Source: an uncultured Lachnospiraceae bacterium
GTDB lineage: Bacteria > Bacillota > Clostridia > Lachnospirales > Lachnospiraceae
DNA: 64,000 bases
Direction of reading: 5' to 3'
Assembly (NCBI GenBank): GCA_902476645.1
Contig: CABSEG010000004.1
Span: forward strand, 29,827 to 93,826
Numbering within the stretch: position 1 is the stretch's first letter; each line of letters opens with the position of its first letter. Position numbers and translations under genes: made by a program. This document shows, piece after piece, positions 35,471 through 44,145 of the stretch. A model generated the notes under the pieces. That model saw only the letters and a list, made by a program, of their open reading frames with translations, ran no database searches and was not told the origin of the DNA.

Positions 35471-38400
35471 ATGAAAAAACGGGCGCTCAGAAAAGACTTT
35501 TATATGGAAATCAGAAAAACCTGGAACCGGTTTTTATCCATCTTTTTGATTGTCGCCATGGGGGCAGCGTTTTACTCCGGAATTCAGGCTGCGGCGCCGG
35601 ATATGCGTAAGACGGGGGACGCTTACTTTGATCGGAAGCAGCTGGCGGATGCTAAGGTGATTGGTACCATGGGTATGACTCAGGAAGATGTTCTCGCCCT
35701 GAGCCAGACAGAAGGCGTAAGTGTGGCCGAACCCGGGTATATGACAGACGTGCTTTGTGGGGATGAAAAGAGTAAGCAGGTACTGCATGTGGAGTCGCTG
35801 TTGCCCACAATCAACCAAGTGACCGTGACAGAAGGGGCGCTTCCTGAAAAGGAGAACGAATGCCTGATGGATGAGGAATTTGCCAAAGCGAATGGCTATC
35901 AGGTGGGAGATTCATTGGCCATCCGGGAAGAGGTGGAAGACGGACAGGAGCGGATGCTAAAGAAGCAAACTCTGACGATTACCGGCCTGGGAAACAGTCC
36001 TGCCTATATCTCCTTCGGGAGAGGAAGTACTACGCTGGGAACAGGGGAAGTTTCCGGTTTTCTTTATGTGCCGGAAAAAGCATTTGATTCGGAGGTGTAT
36101 ACCCAAGTCTGGATTTTGGCGGAAGGTGCCGGGGAAACCCAGGCGTTTACCGATGCCTATCAGGAGCTTGTAGATGGATTGGCAGTGACTTTGGAAGATA
36201 TGCAACAGCAGCGATGCCAGATCAGGCTGGATCAGGTGAAAGCCGATGCAGAGGAGGAGCTTGAAGAGGCGCAGAAGGAGCTTGAGGATGGAAAGCGGGA
36301 GGCAGAGGAAGAGCTTGCCGATGCCAAAGAGCAGATTCAGGATGGCAAGAAGCAGCTAAAGGATGGGAAAAAGCAGATGGAGGACGGGGAGCGGCAGCTT
36401 GCCGATGCCAAGACACAGCTTCGGACAAAAGAACAGGAGCTTGCCAATGCCAAAGCACAGGTGGAGGATGGAGAAGCGAAGTTGTCCCAGGGAAAGCAGC
36501 AGTTGGCAGAGAACCAAGCGAAATATGACACAGAGGCTGCATCGGCACAGAAAACCATCCAAGAAGGAGAACAGGCTTTAAAAGCGGGAAAAAAGCAGCT
36601 TAGCGAGGGCAAAAAGGAATACGAGGCCGGGCAAAAACAGTTCCGGAAAGGGGAACAGGAATACCAGTCCAAACTAGCCGCTTATGAGAAGAGCAAGGCA
36701 GAGTATGAATCCGGACTTTCTCAGTATGAGCAGGGGGAGGCCCAGTATGTACAGGGGAAAGCCTCCTATGACTCTCAGCTTGCCAAGTATCAGGCAGCCG
36801 TTCAGGCGGGAATGCCGATAGATTCCCAGGAGATGAAGAACGCAAAGGCAAAGCTGGATCAGGCAAAACAGCAGCTGGATACTACCAGAGCTACGCTGGA
36901 TGCCACCAAGCGGCAGCTAGAGGCGGGAAAGGTACAATTGGATGCGGCGAAACCCCAGCTAGATCAGGCAGGCGAGCAGATTGCGGCTACAAGAAAACAG
37001 CTGGAGGCATCTAAGAAGAAGCTGGATTCCTCAGAAAAAACCATAAAAGAGAAAGAAGCCCAGTTGGAGGAAGGCAAAAAAGAACTCTCAGATGGCAAAA
37101 AGGCTCTGGAAAGCGCCAGAAGTCAGATCGCTTCCCAGGAGGCACAGCTACAGTCGGCAAAAGAACAGATTGCAAGGGGGGAGACTCAGATTGCCGAGGG
37201 GTGGGAAACCCTAAAGCAAGAGGAACAAAAGCTTGAGGATGTGAAAAAAGAGATAGAAGAAAATCAGAAAAAGCTGAAAGATGCGAGAGAAGAGTACCGT
37301 CAAGGGAAGCGGGATGCAAGGAAAGAGATTGAAAAGGGAGAACAGGAGCTTGCCAATGCCAGGCAGGATATGGAAGAACTCAAGTTGCCGGAGTGGTACA
37401 TAACAGATCGGTCAGACTTTCCGGACTACAGTGCCTATGGAGATAATGCCGACCGGGTAAGCAAGATCGGGGAAGTATTCCCGGTGTTATTTTTCTTGGT
37501 GGCGGCTCTGATCAGCCTGACCACCATGACCCGCATGGTAGAAGAGGAGCGCATTCAGATCGGAACCTTGAAGGCGCTGGGATACGGGAAGACTTCCATT
37601 GCTTGCAAATATCTTTGTTATGCCTTTTTAGCCACGTTGGGGGGCGGTGTATTTGGTATTCTGGTGGGAGAAAAGATTCTGCCATACATCATTGTACGCG
37701 CCTACGGGGTGATTTATCATGAGATGGGGGAGGTACTGCTTCCATACCACATGGACTACGCTGCCATTGCCATACTTGCCTCACTGCTGTGCACCATGGG
37801 AGCAACCATAGCAGCCTGCAGGCATGCTCTGGCGGACACACCTTCTAATTTAATGAGACCGCCTGCTCCAAAACAGGGGAAGCGGGTACTTTTAGAACGG
37901 ATTCCCTTCCTCTGGAAGCGTCTTAACTTTACCTGGAAGTCTACGTTCCGGAATTTGCTTCGCTATAAAAAACGGTTTTTCATGACTATATTTGGAATCG
38001 GAGGGTGCATGGCTCTGATTCTGGTTGGTTTTGGACTTCAGGATTCCATTATGAATATCGCAAAGTTACAGTATCAGCAGATTCAGACCTATGACAGTCT
38101 GGTGGTTTTAAAAGAAGATGCAAGTCAAGAGCAGATTGAGCAGCTGAAACAAGAGCTGGATGGGGAGAACCAGGTGGAACGCTACGGACAGATCTATATG
38201 AAGATGTTGGATTTGTACAATGGGAAAAAAGAGGTGAATGTATATCTCATGGTTCCGGAAGAAGCGCAGGAGTTCCAAAACTATGTGCATTTCCGGGATC
38301 GGAAGACAAGGCAGCCCTATCAATTGGGGGATGATGGCATTCTTTTGTCGGAAAAAACGGCAAAGCTGCTGGATGTGTCCGTGGGAGATACCTTGGATTT

Positions 38401-39070
38401 GGCTCAGACGGGGGAGACGCCAAAGGAAGTTACTGTTATGGCGATCTGCGAAAATTACCTGAGCCATTACGCCTATATGACGCCTGCTCTATATGAGAAA
38501 CTTTACGGGGAAGAGCCGGACTACCGGACGCTGATTCTAAAAATGAAAGAGGGCGTCACCCAGGAAGAGATAGAACAGACCGGAGAGCGGATGCTGTCCG
38601 GGGATGCTGCTTTAAGCGTTAGTTATACCGCCACATTGGAGGATCAGCTACACAACATGTTAAGCAGTCTGGATACCGTGATTGCGGTGCTGATCATATC
38701 GGCGGGGATGCTGGCTTTTGTGGTGCTGTATAATCTGAATAATATTAATATCAATGAGCGGAAGAGAGAGCTGGCTACTTTAAAGGTACTGGGCTTCTAT
38801 GACATGGAAGTGGGCGCTTATGTCTACCGGGAGAATATTCTTCTGACCCTGATTGGTTCCATTCTGGGAGCAGGATTGGGAGTGCTGCTACACCGCTTTG
38901 TCATTGTGACTGTGGAGGTGGATATCTGTATGTTTGGCAGAAACATCAATCCAGACAGTTTCCTGTATGCAGTATTGTTTACTTTTGCCTTCTCGGCCAT
39001 TGTAAACGCCGCCATGTTCTTCAAGCTGAAGAAAATAGATATGGTAGAATCACTAAAAAGTGTAGAATAG
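35471..39070 (+). CDS. FtsX-like ABC permease with a very long extracellular coiled coil
   Basis: A 1199-residue permease partner of the upstream ATPase. I choose ATG at 35471, seven bases after AAGGTG; 35465 and 35450 are in-frame alternatives. One N-terminal helix (~20-40) is followed by an extracytoplasmic MacB-like region. Then about 390 residues (~260-650) of coiled coil are built from repeated phrases such as 'LADAKTQLRTKEQEL', 'QLEAGKVQLDAAKPQLDQAG' and 'EKGEQELANARQDM'. Three helices of the first FtsX domain follow ('VFPVLFFLVAALISLTTMTRMVEEER'). A second extracellular region and final FtsX domain ('LLTLIGSILGAGLGVLLH') complete it. The coiled coil could reach across the cell wall. 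Substrate unknown; such systems often export peptides or sense cell-wall stress. Confidence 0.88.
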   Translation: MKKRALRKDFYMEIRKTWNRFLSIFLIVAMGAAFYSGIQAAAPDMRKTGDAYFDRKQLADAKVIGTMGMTQEDVLALSQTEGVSVAEPGYMTDVLCGDEKSKQVLHVESLLPTINQVTVTEGALPEKENECLMDEEFAKANGYQVGDSLAIREEVEDGQERMLKKQTLTITGLGNSPAYISFGRGSTTLGTGEVSGFLYVPEKAFDSEVYTQVWILAEGAGETQAFTDAYQELVDGLAVTLEDMQQQRCQIRLDQVKADAEEELEEAQKELEDGKREAEEELADAKEQIQDGKKQLKDGKKQMEDGERQLADAKTQLRTKEQELANAKAQVEDGEAKLSQGKQQLAENQAKYDTEAASAQKTIQEGEQALKAGKKQLSEGKKEYEAGQKQFRKGEQEYQSKLAAYEKSKAEYESGLSQYEQGEAQYVQGKASYDSQLAKYQAAVQAGMPIDSQEMKNAKAKLDQAKQQLDTTRATLDATKRQLEAGKVQLDAAKPQLDQAGEQIAATRKQLEASKKKLDSSEKTIKEKEAQLEEGKKELSDGKKALESARSQIASQEAQLQSAKEQIARGETQIAEGWETLKQEEQKLEDVKKEIEENQKKLKDAREEYRQGKRDARKEIEKGEQELANARQDMEELKLPEWYITDRSDFPDYSAYGDNADRVSKIGEVFPVLFFLVAALISLTTMTRMVEEERIQIGTLKALGYGKTSIACKYLCYAFLATLGGGVFGILVGEKILPYIIVRAYGVIYHEMGEVLLPYHMDYAAIAILASLLCTMGATIAACRHALADTPSNLMRPPAPKQGKRVLLERIPFLWKRLNFTWKSTFRNLLRYKKRFFMTIFGIGGCMALILVGFGLQDSIMNIAKLQYQQIQTYDSLVVLKEDASQEQIEQLKQELDGENQVERYGQIYMKMLDLYNGKKEVNVYLMVPEEAQEFQNYVHFRDRKTRQPYQLGDDGILLSEKTAKLLDVSVGDTLDLAQTGETPKEVTVMAICENYLSHYAYMTPALYEKLYGEEPDYRTLILKMKEGVTQEEIEQTGERMLSGDAALSVSYTATLEDQLHNMLSSLDTVIAVLIISAGMLAFVVLYNLNNININERKRELATLKVLGFYDMEVGAYVYRENILLTLIGSILGAGLGVLLHRFVIVTVEVDICMFGRNINPDSFLYAVLFTFAFSAIVNAAMFFKLKKIDMVESLKSVE

Positions 39071-39084
39071 ACAGAGGGAACCTT

Positions 39085-40476
39085 ATGAATTTACCAATTG
39101 CATTTACGGAACATATGAAAACCATTCTGGGGGAGGAGTATGAGGAATTTTTAAGCAGTTACGATGCTCCCCGCCATTATGGGCTTCGGGTGAATACATC
39201 CAAAATTTCAGAGGAAGAGTTTGAGCGAATTGCCCCCTTTCACCTGACGCCTATCCCGTGGATAGAGAACGGCTACTATTATGAACAGCAGGACCAGCCT
39301 TCCCGCCACCCCTTTTATTTTGCGGGTCTGTATTATCTCCAGGAACCAAGCGCCATGACGCCTGCATCCAGGCTGAAGATAGAGCCCGGAGAGCGGGTGT
39401 TGGATCTGTGTGCGGCTCCGGGAGGGAAGGCCACAGAGCTTGGGGCAAAGCTAAGAGGAAAGGGCCTTTTGGTGGCCAATGAAATCAGCGCTTCCAGAGC
39501 CAAAGCGCTCCTGAAAAATCTGGAGGTTTTTGGAATCCCCAATTTGTTAGTTTTAAATGAAGTGCCCTCAAGGATGGCAGAGCCCTTTGAGGAGTTTTTT
39601 GATAAGATTTTGGTGGACGCGCCCTGCTCCGGAGAAGGAATGTTTCGCAAGGAGCCGGAGGTGGCCAGGGTTTGGCAGCCCCAAAAGCCTGCAGACTGTG
39701 CCAAGGTTCAAAAAGAGATTATCAAACAGGCAGCCAGGATGCTGCGTCCCGGAGGGAGTCTGCTATATTCCACCTGCACCTTTTCAGAACTGGAAAATGA
39801 ACAGGTAGTTCAGGAACTTTTGGATACCTGCCCGGAATTTTCCCTCCAGGAAGTAAAGGGATATGAAGGCTTTGCCAAGGGACAACCAGAGCTTGCAGGG
39901 GGCAATCCAAAGCTTCAAAGATGCGTGCGTATCTGGCCCCACAGGATGGACGGAGAGGGGCATTTTCTGGCCTTGATGAAAAAACAGGGTTCCACCGACC
40001 CAGAGGAGATAAGGACAAAAAACAAAAAACGTATGCCAGGTATGACCAGAGAAGAACAAGATATTTTGCTGGACTTTTTACGGGATGTTTCTATGGAGTT
40101 TGAGGTATCCCGTCTGGAGGTGCGAAAGGGGCAGGCCTATTTTTTACCCTCTGTCGATACAGATTGTAAAGGCCTTTCTTTCGTGAGAAACGGTTTGTAC
40201 CTGGGACAGGTAAAAAAAGACCGGTTTGAACCCAGCCAGGCGCTGGCTATGGCCTTGGGAAAGGCTGGTTATGCGTCTATTGTAGATCTGCCCCACACAG
40301 ATGAACGGTTGATTCGCTATCTGAAGGGGGAAACCATTGATGTGGAGAATGTGCCAGTGAGAAGAAAAAAAGGCTGGCAGTTGGTGTGTGTCAATGGCTA
40401 TCCCCTGGGCTGGGGAAAACTGTCCGGGGGTGTTTTAAAAAATAAATACCTGGCAGGGTGGAGACTGCGGGACTAA
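39085..40476 (+). CDS. rsmF: 16S rRNA m5C methyltransferase, RsmF/YebU-like
   Basis: A 463-residue SAM-dependent RNA cytosine-5 methyltransferase. The SAM site 'VLDLCAAPGGKATELGAKL' lies near residue 107, with 'ILVDAPCSGEGMFRK' (motif IV, Pro-Cys) and 'LLYSTCTFSELENE' (motif VI catalytic Cys). The C-terminal third, with 'GLYLGQVKKDRFEPSQALAMAL' and 'PVRRKKGWQLVCVNGYPLGWGK', is the PUA-like RNA-binding extension found in RsmF-type enzymes. It starts 14 bases after the permease gene, so it may be cotranscribed. A strong terminator follows. Confidence 0.92.
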   Translation: MNLPIAFTEHMKTILGEEYEEFLSSYDAPRHYGLRVNTSKISEEEFERIAPFHLTPIPWIENGYYYEQQDQPSRHPFYFAGLYYLQEPSAMTPASRLKIEPGERVLDLCAAPGGKATELGAKLRGKGLLVANEISASRAKALLKNLEVFGIPNLLVLNEVPSRMAEPFEEFFDKILVDAPCSGEGMFRKEPEVARVWQPQKPADCAKVQKEIIKQAARMLRPGGSLLYSTCTFSELENEQVVQELLDTCPEFSLQEVKGYEGFAKGQPELAGGNPKLQRCVRIWPHRMDGEGHFLALMKKQGSTDPEEIRTKNKKRMPGMTREEQDILLDFLRDVSMEFEVSRLEVRKGQAYFLPSVDTDCKGLSFVRNGLYLGQVKKDRFEPSQALAMALGKAGYASIVDLPHTDERLIRYLKGETIDVENVPVRRKKGWQLVCVNGYPLGWGKLSGGVLKNKYLAGWRLRD

Positions 40477-40484
40477 AGGGGAGC

Positions 40485-40517
40485 AAAAAAGGCGTGGCAA
40501 ATTTGCCACGCCCTTTT
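40485..40517 (+). terminator. intrinsic terminator
   Basis: AAAAAGGCGTGGCAAA/TTTGCCACGCCCTTTT hairpin, almost perfect, usable from both strands between convergent genes. Confidence 0.9.
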
Positions 40518-40556
40518 CAAACGGGAGCCTTTTAGAGGCTTCCGTTCCACATGGAA

Positions 40557-40901
40557 TTATTTTTTGGGAAAAGGAATCCGATGAGGACCACGGAATCCGC
40601 GATCGTCCATGGAATCCAACAGGCTGTCTACATAGTCCTCCAGGTCTTCTTCATCCTCATAATCCTCCTCATCCTCCTCTTCAAACAAGTCAATGTCCAA
40701 ATAAGGATAGGAGGAGACATCCGCCATGCCCTCTGTATACAGGGTGCGAACAATTTCTTCAGCCCTATCCTTTTTTACATGGATACCAAAATCCTCTTCC
40801 GGACCACAAAGGGATAATACCTGCTCCTCTGCGTCATACTCTGCCTTGTGCACTTCCATTACGGAAAGAAAATCCTCATCATTTTTATAAAGTACTCTCA
40901 T
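40557..40901 (-). CDS. hypothetical protein with acidic tail
   Basis: A 114-residue soluble protein. ATG at 40901 is preceded on the minus strand by AAAGGAGA; a longer frame from 40934 would include that site in coding sequence. The N-terminal 75 residues ('MRVLYKNDEDFLSVMEVHKAEYD') look like a small alpha/beta domain. Residues about 75-105 are almost only Glu and Asp. No function is recognised. It lies alone and convergent with the methyltransferase gene. Confidence 0.7.
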   Translation of the reverse strand: MRVLYKNDEDFLSVMEVHKAEYDAEEQVLSLCGPEEDFGIHVKKDRAEEIVRTLYTEGMADVSSYPYLDIDLFEEEDEEDYEDEEDLEDYVDSLLDSMDDRGFRGPHRIPFPKK

Positions 40902-41143
40902 CGCATTCTCCTTTAAACAATACTTTTCAGTCACAAGACCATCATACTCGATGTTGGACGGATTGTCACGAACTATTTTTAATAGCGGATTTTTTAGGCA
41001 GTGGTAAACCAGGAATAGATGACCTGCCCATATGAGATAAATATTTATATTATACGAAAAAAAAACGGCAGCGCAAGAAATAGGAGAGGCGGGAAGTAAG
41101 AAATGGGGATGGAAAAAAGAGGAAAATCGAAAGAAAAAAATAC

Positions 41144-41172
41144 TTGCTTTTGTCAGAAGATGATGCTATAAT
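41144..41172 (+). promoter_or_regulatory. promoter of tRNA-Pro
   Basis: TTGCTT at 41144-41149, 17-base spacer, perfect TATAAT at 41167-41172. Confidence 0.8.
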
Positions 41173-41203
41173 AACAAAGCTGAACTTGTTCAGCTATAGA
41201 AAA

Positions 41204-41277
41204 CGATGCGTGGCTCAGCTTGGTAGAGCGCTGCGTTCGGGACGCAGAGGTCGCAGGTTCAAATCCTGTCGCATCGA
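41204..41277 (+). tRNA. tRNA-Pro(CGG)
   Basis: Full cloverleaf: acceptor CGATGCG/CGCATCG, D-arm GCTC/GAGC around AGCTTGGTA, anticodon stem CTGCG/CGCAG with loop TTCGGGA (anticodon CGG), T-arm with TTCAAAT. CCA is not encoded. Confidence 0.97.
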
Positions 41278-41290
41278 TTCCTTGGCAGGG

Positions 41291-41340
41291 GCATCTTGAA
41301 TTTTCGCTGAAAATTTGAGGTGTTTTTCTTTTTTTACAAA
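41291..41340 (+). terminator. terminator of tRNA-Pro
   Basis: GCATCTTGAATTTTC/GAAAATTTGAGGTGT hairpin with loop GCT and a long T-run. Confidence 0.75.
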
Positions 41341-41364
41341 AAATAGGAATTTATAAAATAACTC

Positions 41365-41393
41365 TTGCAATTCCTATAAATTTGTGGTATCTT
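41365..41393 (+). promoter_or_regulatory. promoter of tRNA-Gly
   Basis: TTGCAA at 41365-41370, 17-base spacer, TATCTT at 41388-41393. Confidence 0.7.
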
Positions 41394-41423
41394 ATATGAG
41401 AATTAAATAAATGATTCCTTAAT

Positions 41424-41494
41424 GCGGGTGTAGTTCAATGGTAGAACACTAGCCTTCCAAGCTAGATACGTGGGTTCGATTCCCATCACCCGCT
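41424..41494 (+). tRNA. tRNA-Gly(TCC)
   Basis: Cloverleaf with acceptor GCGGGTG/CACCCGC, anticodon stem CTAGC/GCTAG with loop CTTCCAA (anticodon TCC) and T-loop TTCGATT. CCA is not encoded; a T8 run follows at once and serves as terminator. Confidence 0.97.
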
Positions 41495-41560
41495 TTTTTT
41501 GTTGTCTAAATTCAGATTTTCTGATAAACGGCAAAATTCCCACAGAGAAGAAAAAGACTC

Positions 41561-41589
41561 TTGCCAAAGAGAAACATATTGTATATAAT
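41561..41589 (+). promoter_or_regulatory. promoter upstream of the small 41831 gene
   Basis: TTGCCA at 41561-41566, 17-base spacer, TATAAT at 41584-41589. It leaves a long leader of about 235 bases with no gene I can support. Confidence 0.65.
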
Positions 41590-41830
41590 AAATAATAAGA
41601 GAAGCGAATCTTTTTTCAGAGATGTTTCACGTCACAATTCTGCGGAAATCCGCACAGGTTTTCTACGATTCTGGCAATCATTCATTGCACCGATACCCAA
41701 TCTATATTTATGATATCCAACAGAGCAATGGTTTGCGCTTCTCTTACGGAAATACCAGTATCCTTCACTTGGAAAATAATATATCACGGCACCGGGAAGG
41801 GAAGTCTGAGTGAAGGCGGAGAGGAGGCGA

Positions 41831-42054
41831 ATGGAGCGATCGGCAAAGGAAAAAGGAGGCAGCAGCTGCACAAGGAGCTGAAGGCTTATGAAAAAGCAGG
41901 ACTTAAGCTTTTGCTGGATGGACAGCCCAGCAGCGTAAAAGAAATTGCCAGGGCTTGTACCGTGAAAGAGGAGGCCAATTATATGCGGGATTATATCCGG
42001 GACGATGAGGAACAGATCATTGGAATCAGCTTTGATTTGGTAAGAGAGGAGTAA
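41831..42054 (+). pseudogene. small conserved-looking protein with a likely frameshift after the start
   Basis: ATG at 41831 directly follows GGCGGAGAGGAGGCGA, a good ribosome binding site, but its frame ends after 16 codons. Adding one A to the A5 run at 41850-41854 joins 'MERSAKEK' to 'RRQQLHKELKAYEKAGLKLL', which continues to 42054 as an intact, protein-like sequence ('GQPSSVKEIARACTVKEEANYMRDYI', 'EQIIGISFDLVREE'). Total would be about 75 residues. Without the correction, the long frame must start at 41710 or 41728, where no ribosome binding site exists. Function unknown. A sequencing error is possible. Confidence 0.6.
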
Positions 42055-42150
42055 TACAGACAGGTCTGGCAGGGCCCCCGAAACAGTCTGACCAGTACCT
42101 GTAAAAAAATAAAAAAAATGTCGAATTAAGGCTTTTTTCAGAAAAAAGTG

Positions 42151-42159
42151 TGATATAAT
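42151..42159 (+). promoter_or_regulatory. extended -10 promoter of the GH18 gene
   Basis: TGATATAAT at 42151-42159 gives a TGN extension plus perfect TATAAT, 66 bases before the start; the -35 region is poor, as usual for this class. Confidence 0.55.
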
Positions 42160-42224
42160 GGCCCCAGTGGCAGCAACAGCCGCCATAGGAGGAAGTATGA
42201 ATGATTGGGTAGGAGGTACAATGG

Positions 42225-43910
42225 ATGAGAAAAAAGATTTTACCGGTGGTCGCGGCGCTGATCCTGATTGTGATTGTAGCTATCATCGGCATTATCAGTA
42301 AGGTAGTTGAAAAATATACTCCCTCGGATGAGACCGTTACTGCAAAGGAGTACTTTGGAATTCAGGGAGCAAACGAGGTAGGCTTGATTTTGCAGGACCA
42401 GGTGTCCGAGCGCAAGGGATTGCGGGCAGACGGTGTCTTATATCTGGATTACGAAGTGGTGAAGGAGTATTTAAACAGTCGGTTTTACTGGGACGAGAAG
42501 GAGCAGGTGATGGTGTATACCACGCCTACAGACATTATTAAGATTCCGGCTGGGCAGAACGGCTATAGCGTCTCCGGCAAGGAAAATACCACGGAATATC
42601 CCGTGGTCCGGGACGAGGAGACTGGCACCTACGTCGCTGCGGATTTTGTGCAGCAGTATACGAATGTGGAGTACACAACGCTGGAGGAACCGGATAGAGT
42701 GCTGATTACATACCAATGGGGTGATGTGACGTATGCAGATATCAAAAAGCAGGATTTTGTGCGTTTGGAAGGCTCGATTAAAAGCCCGATTATCACGGCG
42801 GGAAACCGGGGAGAACGGGTAGCTGTGTTAGGTGAGCAAGATGGCTGGTCAAAGGTTCGAACGGAAGGGGGATTTATCGGATATATCCCAACCAAAAAGC
42901 TGGGGGAGTCTTACCAGGAGACCATCTCCAGAGAATTTGAAGAGCCGGTATACACCAGTATTAAGCAAGATTCCAGGGTAAACCTGGTATGGCACCAGAT
43001 TACGAATATGGACTCTAATTACAATCTGGTTTATGATATCGCCAATATGACTGGGGTGAACACAATTTCTCCCACCTGGTTTTCTATTTCCAGCAATGAG
43101 GGGGATATTACTTCCCTGGCATATGAGGGATATGTGACGGAGGCCCACAATAAGGAGCTGAAGGTATGGGGACTGGTGGACAATTTCAGCACGGAAATTG
43201 ATTCGGCTACGGTGTTAAATTCCACATCTGCCAGAGAAAATCTCACCAATCAGCTGATTGCAGCGGCAATACAGTATAAGCTGGACGGTATTAATGTAGA
43301 CTTTGAGGCACTCACCGAGGATGCGGCGGAAGGGTATGTGCAGTTTATGCGGGAGCTTTCCGTCAAATGCAGGAATAACTCTCTGGTCCTGTCTGTGGAT
43401 GTACCCGTACCCATGCCTTATACTGAGTTTTATAACAGAAAAGAGCTTGGAATTGTGTCGGACTATGTGATTATGATGGGATACGATGAGCACTATGTGG
43501 GATCCGGGGAAGGATCTGTGGCGTCTTTGCCATTTGAAGAGCAGGGCATCCAGGATATGTTAAAGGATGTGCCTGCTGAGAAGGTGATCAGCGGGATTCC
43601 GTTCTATACCAGACTGTGGAAGATTGATTCCAAGGGAGAGGTTTCCAGTGAAGCGATTGGCATGGACACGGCAGATGAGTATATGACGGCCAATAACGTA
43701 ACCACCAACTGGAGTGAGGAGACCTCCCAGGACTACGGAGAGTATCAGGACAGCGAGGGGAACACTTATAAAATCTGGCTGGAAAATGAAGCTTCCATTG
43801 CAGAAAAAGTGAAATTAGTTAAGGAGTACAGCCTGGCAGGCGTGGCATCTTGGAAGCTGGGATTTGAACGCGCCTCTATCTGGGAAGTAATTACCAAAAA
43901 TATGGAGTAA
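42225..43910 (+). CDS. secreted/membrane-anchored GH18 hydrolase with SH3-like domain
   Basis: A 561-residue protein with an N-terminal signal anchor ('ILPVVAALILIVIVAIIGIISKVV'). Residues about 30-175 resemble a copper-amine-oxidase-N/stalk-like region, 180-230 an SH3b wall-binding domain ('GERVAVLGEQDGWSKVRTEGGFIGYIPTKKLG'). Residues about 240-560 form a GH18 barrel with the catalytic motif 'LDGINVDFEAL' (DxxDxDxE pattern) and 'YVIMMGYDEHY'. Relatives such as YaaH/SleL are N-acetylglucosaminidases that cut peptidoglycan. TAGGAGGT precedes the ATG. It is likely a wall hydrolase; spore-specific use is not shown. Confidence 0.88.
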   Translation: MRKKILPVVAALILIVIVAIIGIISKVVEKYTPSDETVTAKEYFGIQGANEVGLILQDQVSERKGLRADGVLYLDYEVVKEYLNSRFYWDEKEQVMVYTTPTDIIKIPAGQNGYSVSGKENTTEYPVVRDEETGTYVAADFVQQYTNVEYTTLEEPDRVLITYQWGDVTYADIKKQDFVRLEGSIKSPIITAGNRGERVAVLGEQDGWSKVRTEGGFIGYIPTKKLGESYQETISREFEEPVYTSIKQDSRVNLVWHQITNMDSNYNLVYDIANMTGVNTISPTWFSISSNEGDITSLAYEGYVTEAHNKELKVWGLVDNFSTEIDSATVLNSTSARENLTNQLIAAAIQYKLDGINVDFEALTEDAAEGYVQFMRELSVKCRNNSLVLSVDVPVPMPYTEFYNRKELGIVSDYVIMMGYDEHYVGSGEGSVASLPFEEQGIQDMLKDVPAEKVISGIPFYTRLWKIDSKGEVSSEAIGMDTADEYMTANNVTTNWSEETSQDYGEYQDSEGNTYKIWLENEASIAEKVKLVKEYSLAGVASWKLGFERASIWEVITKNME

Positions 43911-43963
43911 GTAATAGGGGAAAATCGTCTCCGTTTACAGATCGGAAAAAGAAAACTTTGAAA

Positions 43964-44004
43964 AGAATCCGCAGAGTTTCCTGGAGGAAACTGCTGCGGA
44001 TTCT
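43964..44004 (+). terminator. hairpin after the GH18 gene
   Basis: Long stem AGAATCCGCAG/CTGCGGATTCT enclosing AGTTTCC/GGAAACT; no T-run follows, so termination is uncertain. Confidence 0.45.
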
Positions 44005-44069
44005 GCGTATAAAAATCCAGTTATAGTGGGAAGGTCCGGAGGTAAAGTCATATGATGGGAGGAAGCTTT

Positions 44070-44098
44070 TTGCATCGGAAGGGAATATCTGATATGAT
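44070..44098 (+). promoter_or_regulatory. promoter of the binding protein/two-component operon
   Basis: TTGCAT at 44070-44075, 17-base spacer, TATGAT at 44093-44098, 47 bases before the start. Confidence 0.65.
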
Positions 44099-44145
44099 GA
44101 AAGTGTCACAGATGGCTGGGAAAGCAAAGAGAGAAGGATAGGAAT

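Noticed and set aside
36222..36672. Several minus-strand frames opposite the permease coiled coil
   Set aside because: They arise from the repetitive codon pattern of the coiled coil.
41632..42186. 184-residue minus-strand frame opposite the short gene
   Set aside because: No ribosome binding site, hydrophobic low-complexity product, and overlaps a better-supported plus-strand frame and promoters.
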